From Hormiphora californensis (Eukaryota; Ctenophora; Tentaculata; Cydippida; Pleurobrachiidae), in assembly GCA_020137815.1 (NCBI GenBank), contig CM035357.1, positions 2,155,020-2,219,019 of the forward strand: 64,000 nt of DNA, read 5' to 3'. Below, in pieces: positions 1 through 13,600 of the stretch; the stretch's first letter is position 1, and the number at the start of each line of letters is the position of its first letter. The position numbers were made by a program, and so were the translations under genes. The notes below the pieces were generated by a model. The model searched no databases, had not been told where the DNA came from, and saw only the letters and a program-made list of their open reading frames with translations.

Positions 1-969
1 AAATTTCTCGCCAAATAGGCCTTAAAGTGCCTGAATTCGGAGTTGTAAAAGTGTCCATTCTCCTCAGGATTGATGGTCTGCCTCCCTTGCTTGGTCCTTT
101 CCTGGGTTCCCGTGTCCTGTCTCACCTATCACTTTCGGTATTCATTGCCACCACGCCCTAATGGCTTATGCACCAGTCCAAATTCCAGACTTCCACTCCC
201 TTCTATCCCACTATACCTATGTCCTACTACACCTACTATACACTCCTTCCTACATCTACATTCCTTCCTACATCTACCTGAGACTTAGTAGAGGGACCAC
301 CCATGACAGAGTATTTTAGATTCTTTGTGTGTATTTTGTTTAAACGTATCTTGGCCTTTCGAGTTTGTGTAGAGCTGAGTAGATGAGGTTGCAGACTGGC
401 TGAGAGAGGCCGAAGAAAGAAGAGTGAAGACCATACACTCCGTTTTAAACGTTTTTCTCGATAAAAAACTATGCCTTGTATGTCCAGACAATAATATCCT
501 GAAACAAACTCTGTATCGAAATACACACTCTCAAGGACTGCATGTTTGAAGGACAGCTAATTTATTTATTTATTGTTTGCATTATTGTACAGTTTGTTTG
601 ACTTTGGTGGTCTGTCGGTGGGTTGATTAGTTGGTCTATTTATTTGTCGGTGGGTTGATTTGTTGGTCTATTTATTTGTCCCGATGTTCTAGTAACTGTT
701 ATGATCGTGTTTTGAATGTTCGTGGTATATGTTCGTGTTTTGTATGTTCGTGTTTTGTATGTTCGTGTTTATGTTCGTGTTTGTATGTTCGTGTTTTGTT
801 ATGCTCGTGTTTTGTATCTGTACCACTTTTGAAAGTGAGAGAGTATGTCAAGCGTAGGCTGTTGGTGCGTGCTCCATTATTTTACACTATAAAGTGGTAT
901 ATATAAATGATTATATTACATTTACATTACATTTACATTTACATAGGAGTCCTCCTAAGGACATGGTGA
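1..969. other. Upstream region without a recognised gene
   Basis: No coding segment is supported here. About 600-690 carries a short direct repeat built on GGTTGATTNGTTGGTCTA, and 715-820 a run of GTTCGTGTTTTGTAT-like units. It ends directly before the first recognised exon of the SH3/DH/BAR gene, so the promoter or a 5' untranslated exon may lie here, but no TATA box or other element can be assigned with confidence. Confidence 0.5.
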
Positions 970-3900
970 ATGGAAGTGGGGGAGTTTGTAAAAGTACATA
1001 CCGAGTACACCAGTCACAATTCCGGTGATCTTAGCCTCTTTGAAAATGATGTTGTTAAGGTTAGTTCTGTTTCCAAACCGGTGAATCCCAGCAAGAATGA
1101 TACTGTCAGTTTAGGAAGAATAGGTTTCATCGTCATATTAATCATACGGATATTTTCAGGTGACCGATGTCCTAGGAAATGGGTGGTACGAGGGAGATAT
1201 TGGGGGCACTAAAGGATTATTTCCCGCCTCATGTTGTACAAAACTGAACTTTGCCAACCGATCACAACCCTTTGGCGTCGCACTATTTGATCACGAGGCT
1301 CACCTTGATGATGAGTTATCTTTTCAAGCGGGCGACCAAATCTTCCTGACAAAACAGATCAATACTGAATGGTTCGAGGGAATGTGTCGTAGTTCGATTG
1401 GCATGTTTCCAGCAAGTTTCCTGGATGTTATTAATGCAATACCACCTACACCCCCACCAGAGGATCATGAACAAATTGAACCAAGACGACCGCCTCCCGT
1501 TGGATTATAATTCCCTAGAGAGGCTCCGGACAAAGTCGTTCTCACTAAGGAAATCGGCGAGTCCGGAACCTTCGATAACCCGTAGTAAAACAATTTCTTC
1601 AGTCACTCCTCCCCCTCAAAGAACGAGGACTCCTTCATCAAATAAATCATCTCCCTCTCCGTTACCCCCTGCTCGACCTCCTGTTTTCATGCCCACTGTT
1701 GACCCCCCACCTCCACCCTTAGTAGTGGAGAGGGGAGCTCCAACCAGGCCTCCATCATTCACAGCCCCTCGATCTTCTATTGATGCCCCTCCTCGACCTC
1801 CCCCTTCAATTGATGCTCCACCTCGACCTCCCCCTTCTATTGATGCTCCAGCTCGACCTGCTCCTTTGAAAACAGAGACATTAGTAAAGTTAAGGGAGAA
1901 GAAAAGGAGTGGTGAAAAATCTCCTAAGAGGCCTCCCAGTACATACGTTATGGCGCCACCCAATGTCAAGTGAGTTATACCATCATCGTCTACCGGACTC
2001 TAATTTCTAATTTCTATCAATTTTCACAGTTCTTCCTAGGGGGGGGGGGACGGCCGGAAGATTCTTAAAGTTTGAGTTTTCTTACCAGTTTTTGAAGTCG
2101 CTTCTAAAGCTTCAGCCGGTCCGCACTCTTTCTACCCCGTAAAATTCCTATTTCCTAACTTCCCCCACCTCCTTCCCCAGTTTGTCAACCCTGCCACCAG
2201 ATCAAGACGAACTCCAAACACTTCCCTCCATCTCCACTTCCTCTGGAGGGAGTCTGGGAGAGGAGGCAGTAGTAGAGTCTACCCCGCACATCTCTGCACC
2301 CCTATCAAGAGACCAGATAGATCAGCTATACGGTAACAGGAAGACGTTTATGGAACAGGGAGGGGATAGTGGGAGGGAGGAGGTGGAATACGCTAATGAA
2401 GAGGATATCATTGCCATAACCAAGGTAGCTGGAGGACAATTTTTTTAAATTCAGTATAATTTCTTTTCTCAAAAATATTTATCTGGTGCAATTTAGAGAT
2501 AGGCGACAGATCATTTATAGACACACGGAACCCGATGTGTAGATATGGAATGATATGTGTGTTATTACGGGTTGTCTGTTGCAGCATCTAAATAAACAAA
2601 CTACACACACATTATACACGGTGCAACATTCCACAATTGATACAACTTACCCAGACACTTTTAGATCTGATAAATTATTATTATTCGCAGCGATATACCC
2701 CCGCTCCTGATTTTATTAGCTGTTAGATATTATCCCCCTCCTACCCAGTCCCCTCCCCTAGATATAGCCCCCTCTTCTAATTTTCAGGAATACAAAACTA
2801 CAGCCCAGGAGGATGCAGAGATGGAGAAGATAGAGAAATCTATTGCGACTAAAGAGGGCGTACTTAGGGTGAGTAGTACTGTGTTCTCGTGATAAATTTA
2901 GGCAGTGATTCGTGCCACTAAATAAAAAACACTCGGTACCTAGACTTGATAATCTGATACGAGGGAAACATAGATATTGTTATGGCAATTATGGCAATTA
3001 TGCTATTTAACTCTCTTTTATTTTGTAAGGAATTGATCATGCGTATACAAGATCTAGGAATTTATGTACATCAAGTTACACTGTGTAAAAAGAGACATTG
3101 TCTTAGTACGGTGGTGTAATTTGTGTTTTCCGTGTACACGAGCACACCACCTACTTGTACAAACTAATGGTGGCTGACCAAAGTATAGAAGAAGAATAAT
3201 AAGGAAAACAAGATCGTTTTAGCTGTGAGAGTGTATTAACTATGTATGATTAATTAATTAACAAATTTATTATTGACTGAATGTAAACTTGGTTCTCTGT
3301 CTTTAGGCTGAAGTGGAATCAAAACGAGAAACAGAGGATTTGTTAGGGAAACAGTTTAGCGGGAAAAAGATCAACTCCGAAAATGTCGAAGTTCTTCGCT
3401 CACTTTTACAGGGTAGGTTGTCAGGCACTGACTGCAATATCTCGCATGCTGCTCGATTCCAGTCAAATAGGGTAGAAGTTCTTGGAATCACTAATTTCTA
3501 AAACACATTTTATTACTTCATTGTGTTTTACATCTTAATTTAAATTAAAAACAATCGTTAGTTATTAATTTACCCTCCTCAGCTCACAATGAAAAGATAG
3601 TGGAAACTCAAACAGCAATTGACAAACTAAAGGCTAAGTTAAGAAACTGCAAATCACCTCGTAAGCACATCTACTGATTTGATAAAACGATCTTAGCTTC
3701 CAGAGAAGAATAGTTCTTAATTCTTACTTTCTATATCACATTAAGTAACAACCAACTAAAACAAACTATTTACATGATTCCTAATCTCTAGAGAGATCAG
3801 AGAAACTGGACGGGATAGAGAGGAGGGACATGGTGGTTCTAGAGTTGATTGAAACTGAAGAGAATTATGTTCACAATCTTCAACTCCTAATCAAGGGATT

Positions 3901-4634
3901 CGTAACACCACTCAGAAATACGAAGGTTTTTACAAAGCTATCCCAATCATTTCCGACTTACACTTTTTATGTTTATTTGATACTGTCGGACTCGGTTGAC
4001 TGGGTATCGGGATGCCTCGGGGTTCCGGTAAATCGGGATATGACTGTATACCTCTCTTCCATTATGTACATTCCCCAACAGTCCCCTTTTCAAACCTCAC
4101 AAATCTACCTCCACTCAGACCCACTCAGACCTCATACTTCCTCCCCTCAGACCCCCATTAAACCTCATACTTTGTCCCCTCAGACCCACTCAATGGAGGT
4201 AGAGGTACTGTTCCTGAATATCGAGCCCATCCTGGCACTCTCAGAGAAGTTGTTGATGATGCTCAAGGGCCAGACTTCCCTCATGTCCCACGAACAAATG
4301 ATTGGTAGGTGATTTAATGGGTGATTTATTGGGTGATTTATTGGGTGTGATATTGGGTGATATGTTGGGTGATATTGGGTGAAATAACAGTCAATGTTTG
4401 GAAAACGTGTTCGCCATGCACATAGACTTTGTCATAGCCAGATACCAATCCTTACTTACCAAAATTCGTGGAGCATTTCCATGAGATGTCATAAAATACA
4501 TGATATAATCGGTATGCAAAGTTTGCTGTCTAGTCGCGAGACGCACTGTACAAAGAGTGTTAAACATGCAAAATCACATGCATTGTTCTTTTCTATCTCG
4601 TTCTATATCTCTTTCTCTCTCTTCTCACTTTCTC

Positions 4635-4684
<50 letters not shown>

Positions 4685-7600
4685 CTCTCTCTCTTCTTTC
4701 TTTACAAAGCATCCCTGCCAATAAATTATGGTCTGTCGAGTTATAATACATCACTACATTTCGTAAGTTACTCCGCACTGGCAAGCGTAAATTCAATCAC
4801 GCTATGCAGTGGGGGATTTATCATTTTAGTTCTTTCTATCCCTCTCTCAACTGCTCACTACTGACAAAGGTGCTACGCTAACACAACTTAGTGTGGAGCT
4901 GAAAAGCTGGTACAAGCACAAACCTACAAGCATTTCCTATTTCTTGTCGGTCGCGTGGCCCAATGGCTAAGGCGCCTGCCTACGGAGCAGGAGATTCCAG
5001 GTTCGAGCCCTGGCGTGATCGTATCTTTTTTGCTTCTGGGACCTGAGAAATCACTACCACATATTTTTAAAACACGTTTCGATGATACGTATTTGTTGAG
5101 AAATTAGAGATAAAATGGCTTTGCAGTGTGCACAGATATAAGAAGTAGAAAAAGCGTCACGTTAAACCAAAAAATTACCGTGGCGCTCAGTCGTCTGTTA
5201 GCGCCCATTAGCGTCGGTTGAATGTTGGTTGAGTGTCAATTGAGTGTCAGTTTAGTGTTGGTTTAGTGTTGGTTTAGTGTTGGTTGAGTGTCGGTTGATT
5301 GTTGATTGAGTGTTAGAACGAATTTACAAAATGAGGTTACACCAGCAGTTTCCCAAAAAAAGATACGATCACGCCAGGGCTCGAACCTGGAATCTCCTGC
5401 TCCGTAGGCAGGCGCCTTAGCCATTGGGCCACGCGACCGACAAGAAATAGGAAATGCTTGTAGATTTGTGCTTGTACCAGCTATTCAGCTCCACACTAAG
5501 TTGTGCTAGCGTAGCACCTTTGTCAGTAGTGAGCAGTTGAGAGGGACAGAGGGAAATAAAAGTAAAGATGTTGGTGGTTTTGAGCAGACGAAAGAAGCGG
5601 AAAAAGCGGCGTGACATTTAACAACAGATCCGAATTTCTTCAATCATTTGCATTCATAACTCTTTCGTATACCGTCTTCTAGTGGAATGAATTTTTCCTA
5701 AACCATTGAAAAAAATACCGTGGTTTCGCGTTATCCGTAAGCGTCGGTTGAGTGTTCAAGACCCACTGTGTGCTATGACGAAGCAATTGAAGCTAGCGCT
5801 ATAGCGGAATACGATTCCTGATAAACAAAATTGCAGAATGTTCTAAAAATAGGTCAATAAATACAACAGTTTCCAAAAAAGATACGATCACGCCAGGGCT
5901 CGAACCTGGAATCTCCTGCTCCGTAGGCAGGCGCCTTAGCCATTGGGCCACGCGACCGACAAGAAATAGGAAATGCTTGTAGATTTGTGCTTGTACCAGC
6001 TTTTCGGTTCCATACTATACTACTATTGTGTTAGCCTAGTACCTTTGTTAGTAGTGACTTCGACACGAACGAAAGAAGTTATACTAATTTTGTAAATCAT
6101 TACACCTTTCAATATTCGTATAGTTCATACTAACAATCATTCACCAACTCTTCAATGGGTTGACTGATCAGGGTGGACCCGCTTCTTTATCACGAAACAG
6201 TCCAACAGTCTCTGTCCCCTCCATCTCTCCAGCACATCCTGCGGGGTAATGACCCTTCTCACATCCTTTGTCTCCACCAGACCCAGAGAGATGAGACACC
6301 CTGTAACCTGGAGGAGTGCAACCGTAATCAAAGGAACTTGGTCGTTTGAGATGCCAGCCAGAACAGTGAAGATCATGGGAGCGAAGAATGCACCGCATCT
6401 CCCACCCGAGCTTACGATGCTGTAAATAAAAGCGAAATGCGAGGCAGGGAGGATCTCACCGGACCTCAGACAAACTCCCGCAAAGACAGTATCAACGAAG
6501 AGCTTGCCAACCAGAAGAGAAAAGTTTCCGACTGTCCAAGTTCCTAAGATCGGCGTTTGGATGAGGGCTAGGAACAGGAAAACTGAGGCAATCCCAAATC
6601 CCAGACCCATCCCGTACCTTCGGCCAAGACTGGATGCCATTCCTGCCCAAAGAAGACTTGACAGTGCTTCAAGTGTTCCGCTAATGGCGTATGCTACATA
6701 CGGGCTTGGGACAAGGTCGACCCAACCAAAGTTGAGACCATGAAAGCTCATAGAAACAATCATCCAAAGTCCTGTTAGACCCAGGGTTTCACAAATCATA
6801 ACCGAGTTCCAACCCTGTTCATCACTTTTTAAACTCTCTCCCAACTTAGAATCATCCCTTTTTAGACTCTCTCCCAACATGGAATTGTCCTCATCTTTTG
6901 TTTTCAAGGTCACATTTTCAAGAAATTCCTTATCTTCTGAGCCGTTCATCTGAAACAATCTCACCAAAACGCCCTTTGCTTGTGTTTCATCCCCCTTTAA
7001 CAGATAGAACTGGCAAGACTCTGGAGATGCAATGACTGGGATAAGGAGAATTAAGGATGAAAGTCCAATGACCAGCAAATACACCTTCCAGGAATGCGAT
7101 ATTATCGCTATTATTGGATACAACACAGTTGATCCTGACATCATCAACATCATCATGTTATTGGACAGATTCCTCTTATCAGCCGGGAATGATTCCTGAA
7201 ACCACACGTACAGGGATGTTTCAATTGAAAATAAGGAGGCCCCCTGGAGACACCGAACCGATAGGAGGAGGTAGTAATTGGGTGTTATGATACCGATTAA
7301 ACTAGCGAATATCTGAATGATCGCCCAAAAAATGACATTTTTCCTCCTCCCTAGTTTGTCCATTAGTAAGCTCGTGAGGAGCAATCCCAGAACTGCACCA
7401 ACAAAAAAGATCGATGAAACCAAGCTGGTTTTAAAGGGCGAACATACGATATCCAAATCGATCGAAAATGATGACTTTCCGTCCTTTGGTATCCAAATGA
7501 AGTCGATATCTGGCTTGAGGGTCGGTGCGGCACAAGGTAGAAGATCATTATTGGTCTCATTCAGTTCCAATTCTATGCACTGATCTGATATGCATTTCCA

Positions 7601-10600
7601 TTCTTCCGGTAACCGACCTGAAAGTATGATAATATAGATGTGTGAAAGAAAATTATAGATCATTAAGTTAAGAATAGCTTGAAATCCATCGCCATGTAAA
7701 AGTTATTTTGATTGAATTTAAATTAGTTAATTTCCACAGAAATCACCTGCAAAAGTTGGGTAGTAAATGGCAATAGCATGTAAAGCAAACCAAAGTGCCA
7801 AGCATAGAGTCAGGGATGTTAGGCGCCATTTTCGCTCCTTGTACAGTCTTCGCAGCACGTCCTCCAGATCCACAGTAGTAGTAGGATTCAATTCCACAGT
7901 AGTAGGATTCAGTTCCACTATAGGATCCACCGAACTATCATTGATCGTATCAAGTTCCATATCTAACGGGGGGTGTACAGTCGGACCCCGATTTACCGGG
8001 ATCCTCGGGGGAAGCCATTTTGCCCGGTAAATCGGGGTGCCCGGTATATCGGGGTAGAGCATATTTGACCCATAAATCCTACTTTTGTCCAAAATTCTAT
8101 ACCAAGACACCTCTAACTGTATAGTATACATTTATTGATGACAATATGATCATTAAGCAATTAGAAATAGAAAATTTAAAAATTCAAAAAAAATTGTAAA
8201 AAATTTTTCTAAGGTAAACCACCCCGACCGAGTCCGAATCGTGTTTCGAATCGGTGCATCTTATCGCATGTCCTGCCGCTAATTAGACGGTTCGAAACGA
8301 ACCGATACGTGATACCATGCCGAATCTGGGCACCCTAAGCGGGAGAGGAAGTATCAACGTTTCAAAATAACTTTTTCTCTGAAAATTTACGGGGAGCATC
8401 GATCAAAGCATTGACAATGATTCTGTAAAATTTTGCAAAAAAAAAGTGATAAAATTTTTCCAAGGTATACCAGCCACGTTCGAATCGTGTTTCGAATCGG
8501 TGCATCTTATCGCATGTCCTGCCGCTAATTAGACGGTTCGAAATGAACCGATACGTGATACCATGCCGAATCTGGGCACCCTAAGCGGGAGAGGAAGCAT
8601 CAACGTTTCAAAATAACTTTTTCTCTGAAAATTTACGGGGAGCATCGATCAAAGCATTGACAATGATTCTGTAAAATTTTGCAAAAAAAAGTGATAAAAT
8701 TTTTCCAAGGTATACCAGCCACGTTCGAATCGTGTTTCGAATCGGTGCATCTTATCACGTGTCCTGCCGCTAATTAGACGGTTCGAAACGAACCGATACG
8801 TGATCCCCATTAGACCAAGCGAATTGCAAATGCAAGTTTACCAACCGGCAAAACTTCGAAAATTTTCCAAAAAAAATCGGGGGAAAGAAATCCTCCCGGT
8901 AAATCGGGGTTCCGGTAAATCGGGGCCCGGTAAATCGGGGTCCGACTGTATTAGGTTTTACCAAACATAGCGGGAGACCATAGACTCCTGAGCTGTATAT
9001 CAGAAAATGGGAACATCTGTCGCTGTGAGGGACTGATTGTCCTGTAGCCTGCAAAACAGGCAGTTTCGTTACCAACACGGAATAAGAGGGTCGATCAAGC
9101 TGCAACTGTAAATAATGCTAAATAAACATTGAATAAACTTGGTAACGAAATTACCCCTACCTAACGGACACGCTAAAACGTGCCTTACTACCGCGATGTC
9201 TTAGTTACGACTTACGAGGGGTAATTTCGTTACTAATGAATAAACATAGTTCCTCAAAGAAATCAACCGATAGATAACGAAGAGGCGTTTTGAGACTTTT
9301 GCATGGGATGAGAGTCAGCTTACACAACTGATAAGGATTATGCATAATAAATAATATAAATTTTACGAGGAGTCGGAATAGGGGTGCAGCCACCATTCTA
9401 TAGAACACTGGGAATCATACTGGTATAACTGTATGGGTTAATTTTAGGTTGAAATAATAATATTTACATTTTGTCAGGTCGTTGTTTCTCGCACCTAGAA
9501 GCGGATCTACACAAGGAATACACGTTTTATTTAGTCAACCAAGCTTCAGTTCTCAACCTTATCAAAGAGGTAATTCTATAATAGAGGTCACGTGTGTGGA
9601 CCTCACCGAATCTTGGGGTTAACAGATACTGATATTGGTACTGCAATTGACAAAGCCCTGCACTCGCATGAAATGATGGTGCAAATGAAATGTTTGCTTG
9701 TTCCGTAGAGTTATACGGTTAGATACAGAATGATAAGGGGGGGTGTGAGATATCATGATATATGTTGATCAGCAGATAGTGAACCGACCGACACAAGTAA
9801 ACAACCAATCAGAACTCGTTATTTAGGTCACGTGACTGGTTATCAGCAAATCAGGGACAAGTATTTCCTGATTCGGTCGGTTCCCGACATATATGAGGCA
9901 TAAACTCTAGCCACTGGCGCGTTATTTCAGATAACTTTCTCCCAGCGCGCCGCTGGGAGAAGTTAGCTGGAGTTTATCCGCCGCTGGCGGATAAACTGGT
10001 TTAAATCACGACGACGATCCCGAGGCGGAGCCGAGGGAGAGGCGGAGGGGTTTAAACCAATAACGTGCCAGTGGTCAGAGTTTATGGGTTATATACCCTG
10101 CTTTAGTTGTTTTTTTCAAGTATTACACACCAACAAGAGAGAGAACACTAATCAAAACACACAAAGAGAACTGAGAAATAGTTAAAAACACCTCACAATT
10201 GAGTGTACACTGTTTGGTAACAGTTACTAAGCAGTTGCTAAGGAAAGAGAGTGAAAGAAATAGCCTGATAAGGGGCATGTCACACATAACACAGAGGAAG
10301 AGATAGTGAGACAAAAGGGGAGATAAAGAGAGAGTAATTGACGGAATGTGTCCTTTCTTTCTCTCCAATGTAGTGTGTAAGTGTTGCACATAGTGTTCCT
10401 TCTGTATTTTAGTAAGAACTGATCATTTACACACACTTTGAATGTTACATACGAGTTCAAAATAAATAACCTGCCAGTGGGAAATAATCTGCCGCTGGAC
10501 TGGCTGTTTATTGAGAGCGCGCTAGTGGGACTTCTCGCCACTGGCGGGTTATTTAAGTTAGCAGGGTATATATATATATATATACAGTCGGACCCCGATT

Positions 10601-13600
10601 TACCGGACCCCGATTTACCGGAACCCCGATTTACCGGGAGGATTTCTTCCCCCCGATTTTTTTGGAAAATTTTCGAAGTTTTGCCGGTTGGTAAACTTGC
10701 GTTTGCAATTCGCTAGGTCTAATGGGGATCACGTATCGGTTCGTTTCAAACCTTCTAATTAGCGGCAGGACACGTGATAAGATGTACCGATTCGAAACAC
10801 GATTCGAACGTGTCTGGTATACCTTTTTTGCAAAATTTTACAGAATGATTGTCAATGCTTTGATCGATGCTCCCCGTAAATTTTCAGAGTAAAAGTTATT
10901 TTGAAATTTTGATACTTCCTCACCCCGCTTAGGGTGCCCAGATTCGGTATGGTATCACGTATATATCGGTTCGTTTCGAACCGTCTAATTAGCGGCAGGA
11001 CATGCGATAAGATGCACCGATTCGGTTGTTCGAATTGCCCCGGTAATCTTAATTTACCAGAATTTGGAATGAAAACGTGCGAATATTTAAATAATTTTTA
11101 TACCATCTGAAAGCTGATATTATTAGCTTTCAGCTGGTTTTTTCAAATCGGAAATTGACCAACTTAAACCGGATCTAGAGCCTATTTAGTGGTAACGGGC
11201 AGGCTCGAACGAGCAGTTTTCTTCTGGAGATAGGATGACGTCATTATGATAGCTTAACTAGGTGAGAGACGGGCAGTACTATGTTCGAATTGCCCCGGTT
11301 GTTCGAATTGCCCCGGTTTACCCTATGGGTCAAATATGCTCTACCCCGATATACCGGGCACCCCGATTTACCGGGCAAAATGGCTTCCCCCGAGGATCCC
11401 GGTAAATCGGGGTCCGTCACAGACAAGGTTGAAACACCAAAATTTGGTACCCCGACTATTTTTTGAAGCTGAAAACGATGGAAGCATCTATTTATACCCA
11501 CAATGCACAGATTTTGCTGTAGAGCAATTTTATCGTAATGGTCCTGCTGGTACTCCCCGATCATCCACTAAGTTTTGTGAGAAAACACTCTTATTTTAAA
11601 CTATCCATACTAGATAGCTTTTAAACTTTAAGCGCATCTATTGTTCATTGACTCAATTTGACTAATATGGATAAAATGTGACTTACAGCCGGCTTTACAA
11701 GTACACACTTCGCACCAGAAGTCCAAGGTATCACCATCTCTCATACTCAAAGTCCTACACGGAATGGGCCCTACAGTTTCACCGATGATATCCATCCAGA
11801 TATCATGCTTTCTACCACAGACCACCAGAGGCACAAAACAAGCCAGCAAGACCACAACTGCAACTCCCTTCATGATTTATTATTACGTATTAGAGCAATA
11901 AGCTATTGGAATTAAAGAATGGATGGAAGGACTATTTTCATACCGAGCTGATGCTGAATGCATAAATCGATTTGGATAAAGTATTTTGTCTTATATGTTT
12001 CCGGGTATCCCGGAAATACCCGGATACCCGGAAATATAAAAATATCGATTTATTTATTTAATAGTATGACAAGGACAGATTTGAAACTTTTCTCTGTCAC
12101 CTTATATGTATTTCTCTGTCACCCTATCTGTATTTCTCTGTCACCCTATCTGTACTTCTCTGTACAATGTAACTGTACACCCTGCAAAATGGCTTCCCCC
12201 GAGGATCCCGGTAAATCGGGGTCCGACTGTATTTATATATATATATATATATATATATTGTAACATTAATTAACAACCTGCTCTCCGCAGTACGAAGAAG
12301 ACAAAGTGAACAAAGAAGTTCTAAATACCTGTCTGGCGAAGATTCGAGAGGAAACGACCTGCTGGGACCTCCAATCGTTCCTGATAAAACCTGTACAGCG
12401 GATAATGAAGTATCCACTGCTGTTACGAGACATGCTAAATAATACCCCCTCCCATTGGAGTGATAGGTAATTATTGTTCTACCCGCACCCCAAATCACCC
12501 CTAACCCAAAAAGGAAAGGGTGATAGGTAATTTTGGGTTGAATGGGATCTTGAGTTGAATTGAGTACATGTGCTGGTGGTGCTATTCAGTGTCTACTAGA
12601 CACTGTCTAGTGGGACACTCCTCCCCCGGCCGGGCTACACCTAGCCCAAAAAGGAAAGCCGAAAGGTACCCCCCATAGGGTATTAGGAGGGAATAATGTG
12701 CCCCATCTCTCCCCCTAAAAAGGAAAGGTACCCCCATAGGGTATTTTTAGGAGGGATGTGAATAATATCATGATCCTCTGGGTAAGGGGGAGTGAGAAAC
12801 GGCCGGAAATGAGAGATTTTAAAACAAAAGGGAGACAACTATTCTCCTTTCCTCCTTCTTTTCTGTCTCGTACTATTACTGTCTCACTGACTCCCCAACA
12901 ACACTTCTTATTTTCTGCATTTTCTACAGCTTCACCAGCAGCTCTATAGCTTTGTGTTGTGTATTATTGTGGTATTAGCAACCCGATACAGCTATTTGGT
13001 CGTTAGTACGATTTAAATGTCCCCTTATTTTCCCTTGTGGGTTGTTTTTTATTTGTTACTCGTGTACCTTTTATTAAAAAACACCCTTTTCCTCCTATTA
13101 CAGGCCTAATGTGATATCTGCGTTAGAGACAATTGACAGTATTATGGTGTACGCTAACGAGAGCAAAAGAAAAGACGAACTCTGTAAGACATTTTTTAGC
13201 TTTTATATATAATTTACTGGAATTTCAAATTTTACTTCTATTTTTAGCACCTCTCCACTGCAAAGTTATATGTCTTCAGTGAGACGATACAATACGGAGG
13301 TTGGTGAGGGATCTCTCCTGCCAAAGCTAACACTCCATGGTCTGAAGAAAAAGGGAAAACGTTTCACAACTACCCTAACACACTCTCTCCATATAACATC
13401 AGCGGTATAATATTTTACTTTTCTTTTTTAATTTTCTTCTCTTTTTTCTCTTTTTCTTTTTTTGACTTCTATAAACTGAAATATCCTAAACTCTCGAGCG
13501 TTAATGCAAACTCTAAACTGAGGAGGAGGAGGGTTTCGGTGTTTCTACCGACAGTTTGGAACTCCTTGCCTTTGGACCTGAGATCTGTACACCCCATTGA

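Noticed and set aside
1616-1969. Minus-strand Gly-rich frame opposite the Tuba-like proline-rich exon
   Set aside because: Complement of proline codons; the plus strand has splice sites and domain continuity.
4394-4864. Frame starting after an AACAG with an exon-like stretch (CLENVFAMHIDFVIARYQSLL), considered as a DH exon
   Set aside because: The flanking exons 4184-4304 and 9478-9569 join perfectly in phase and sequence, leaving no room for it. The rest of the frame runs into the CT repeat.
11464-11600. Plus-strand frame ENDGSIYLYPQCTDFAVEQF, faintly like a thyroglobulin type-1 repeat
   Set aside because: Too short, only two cysteines, no splice-compatible neighbours.
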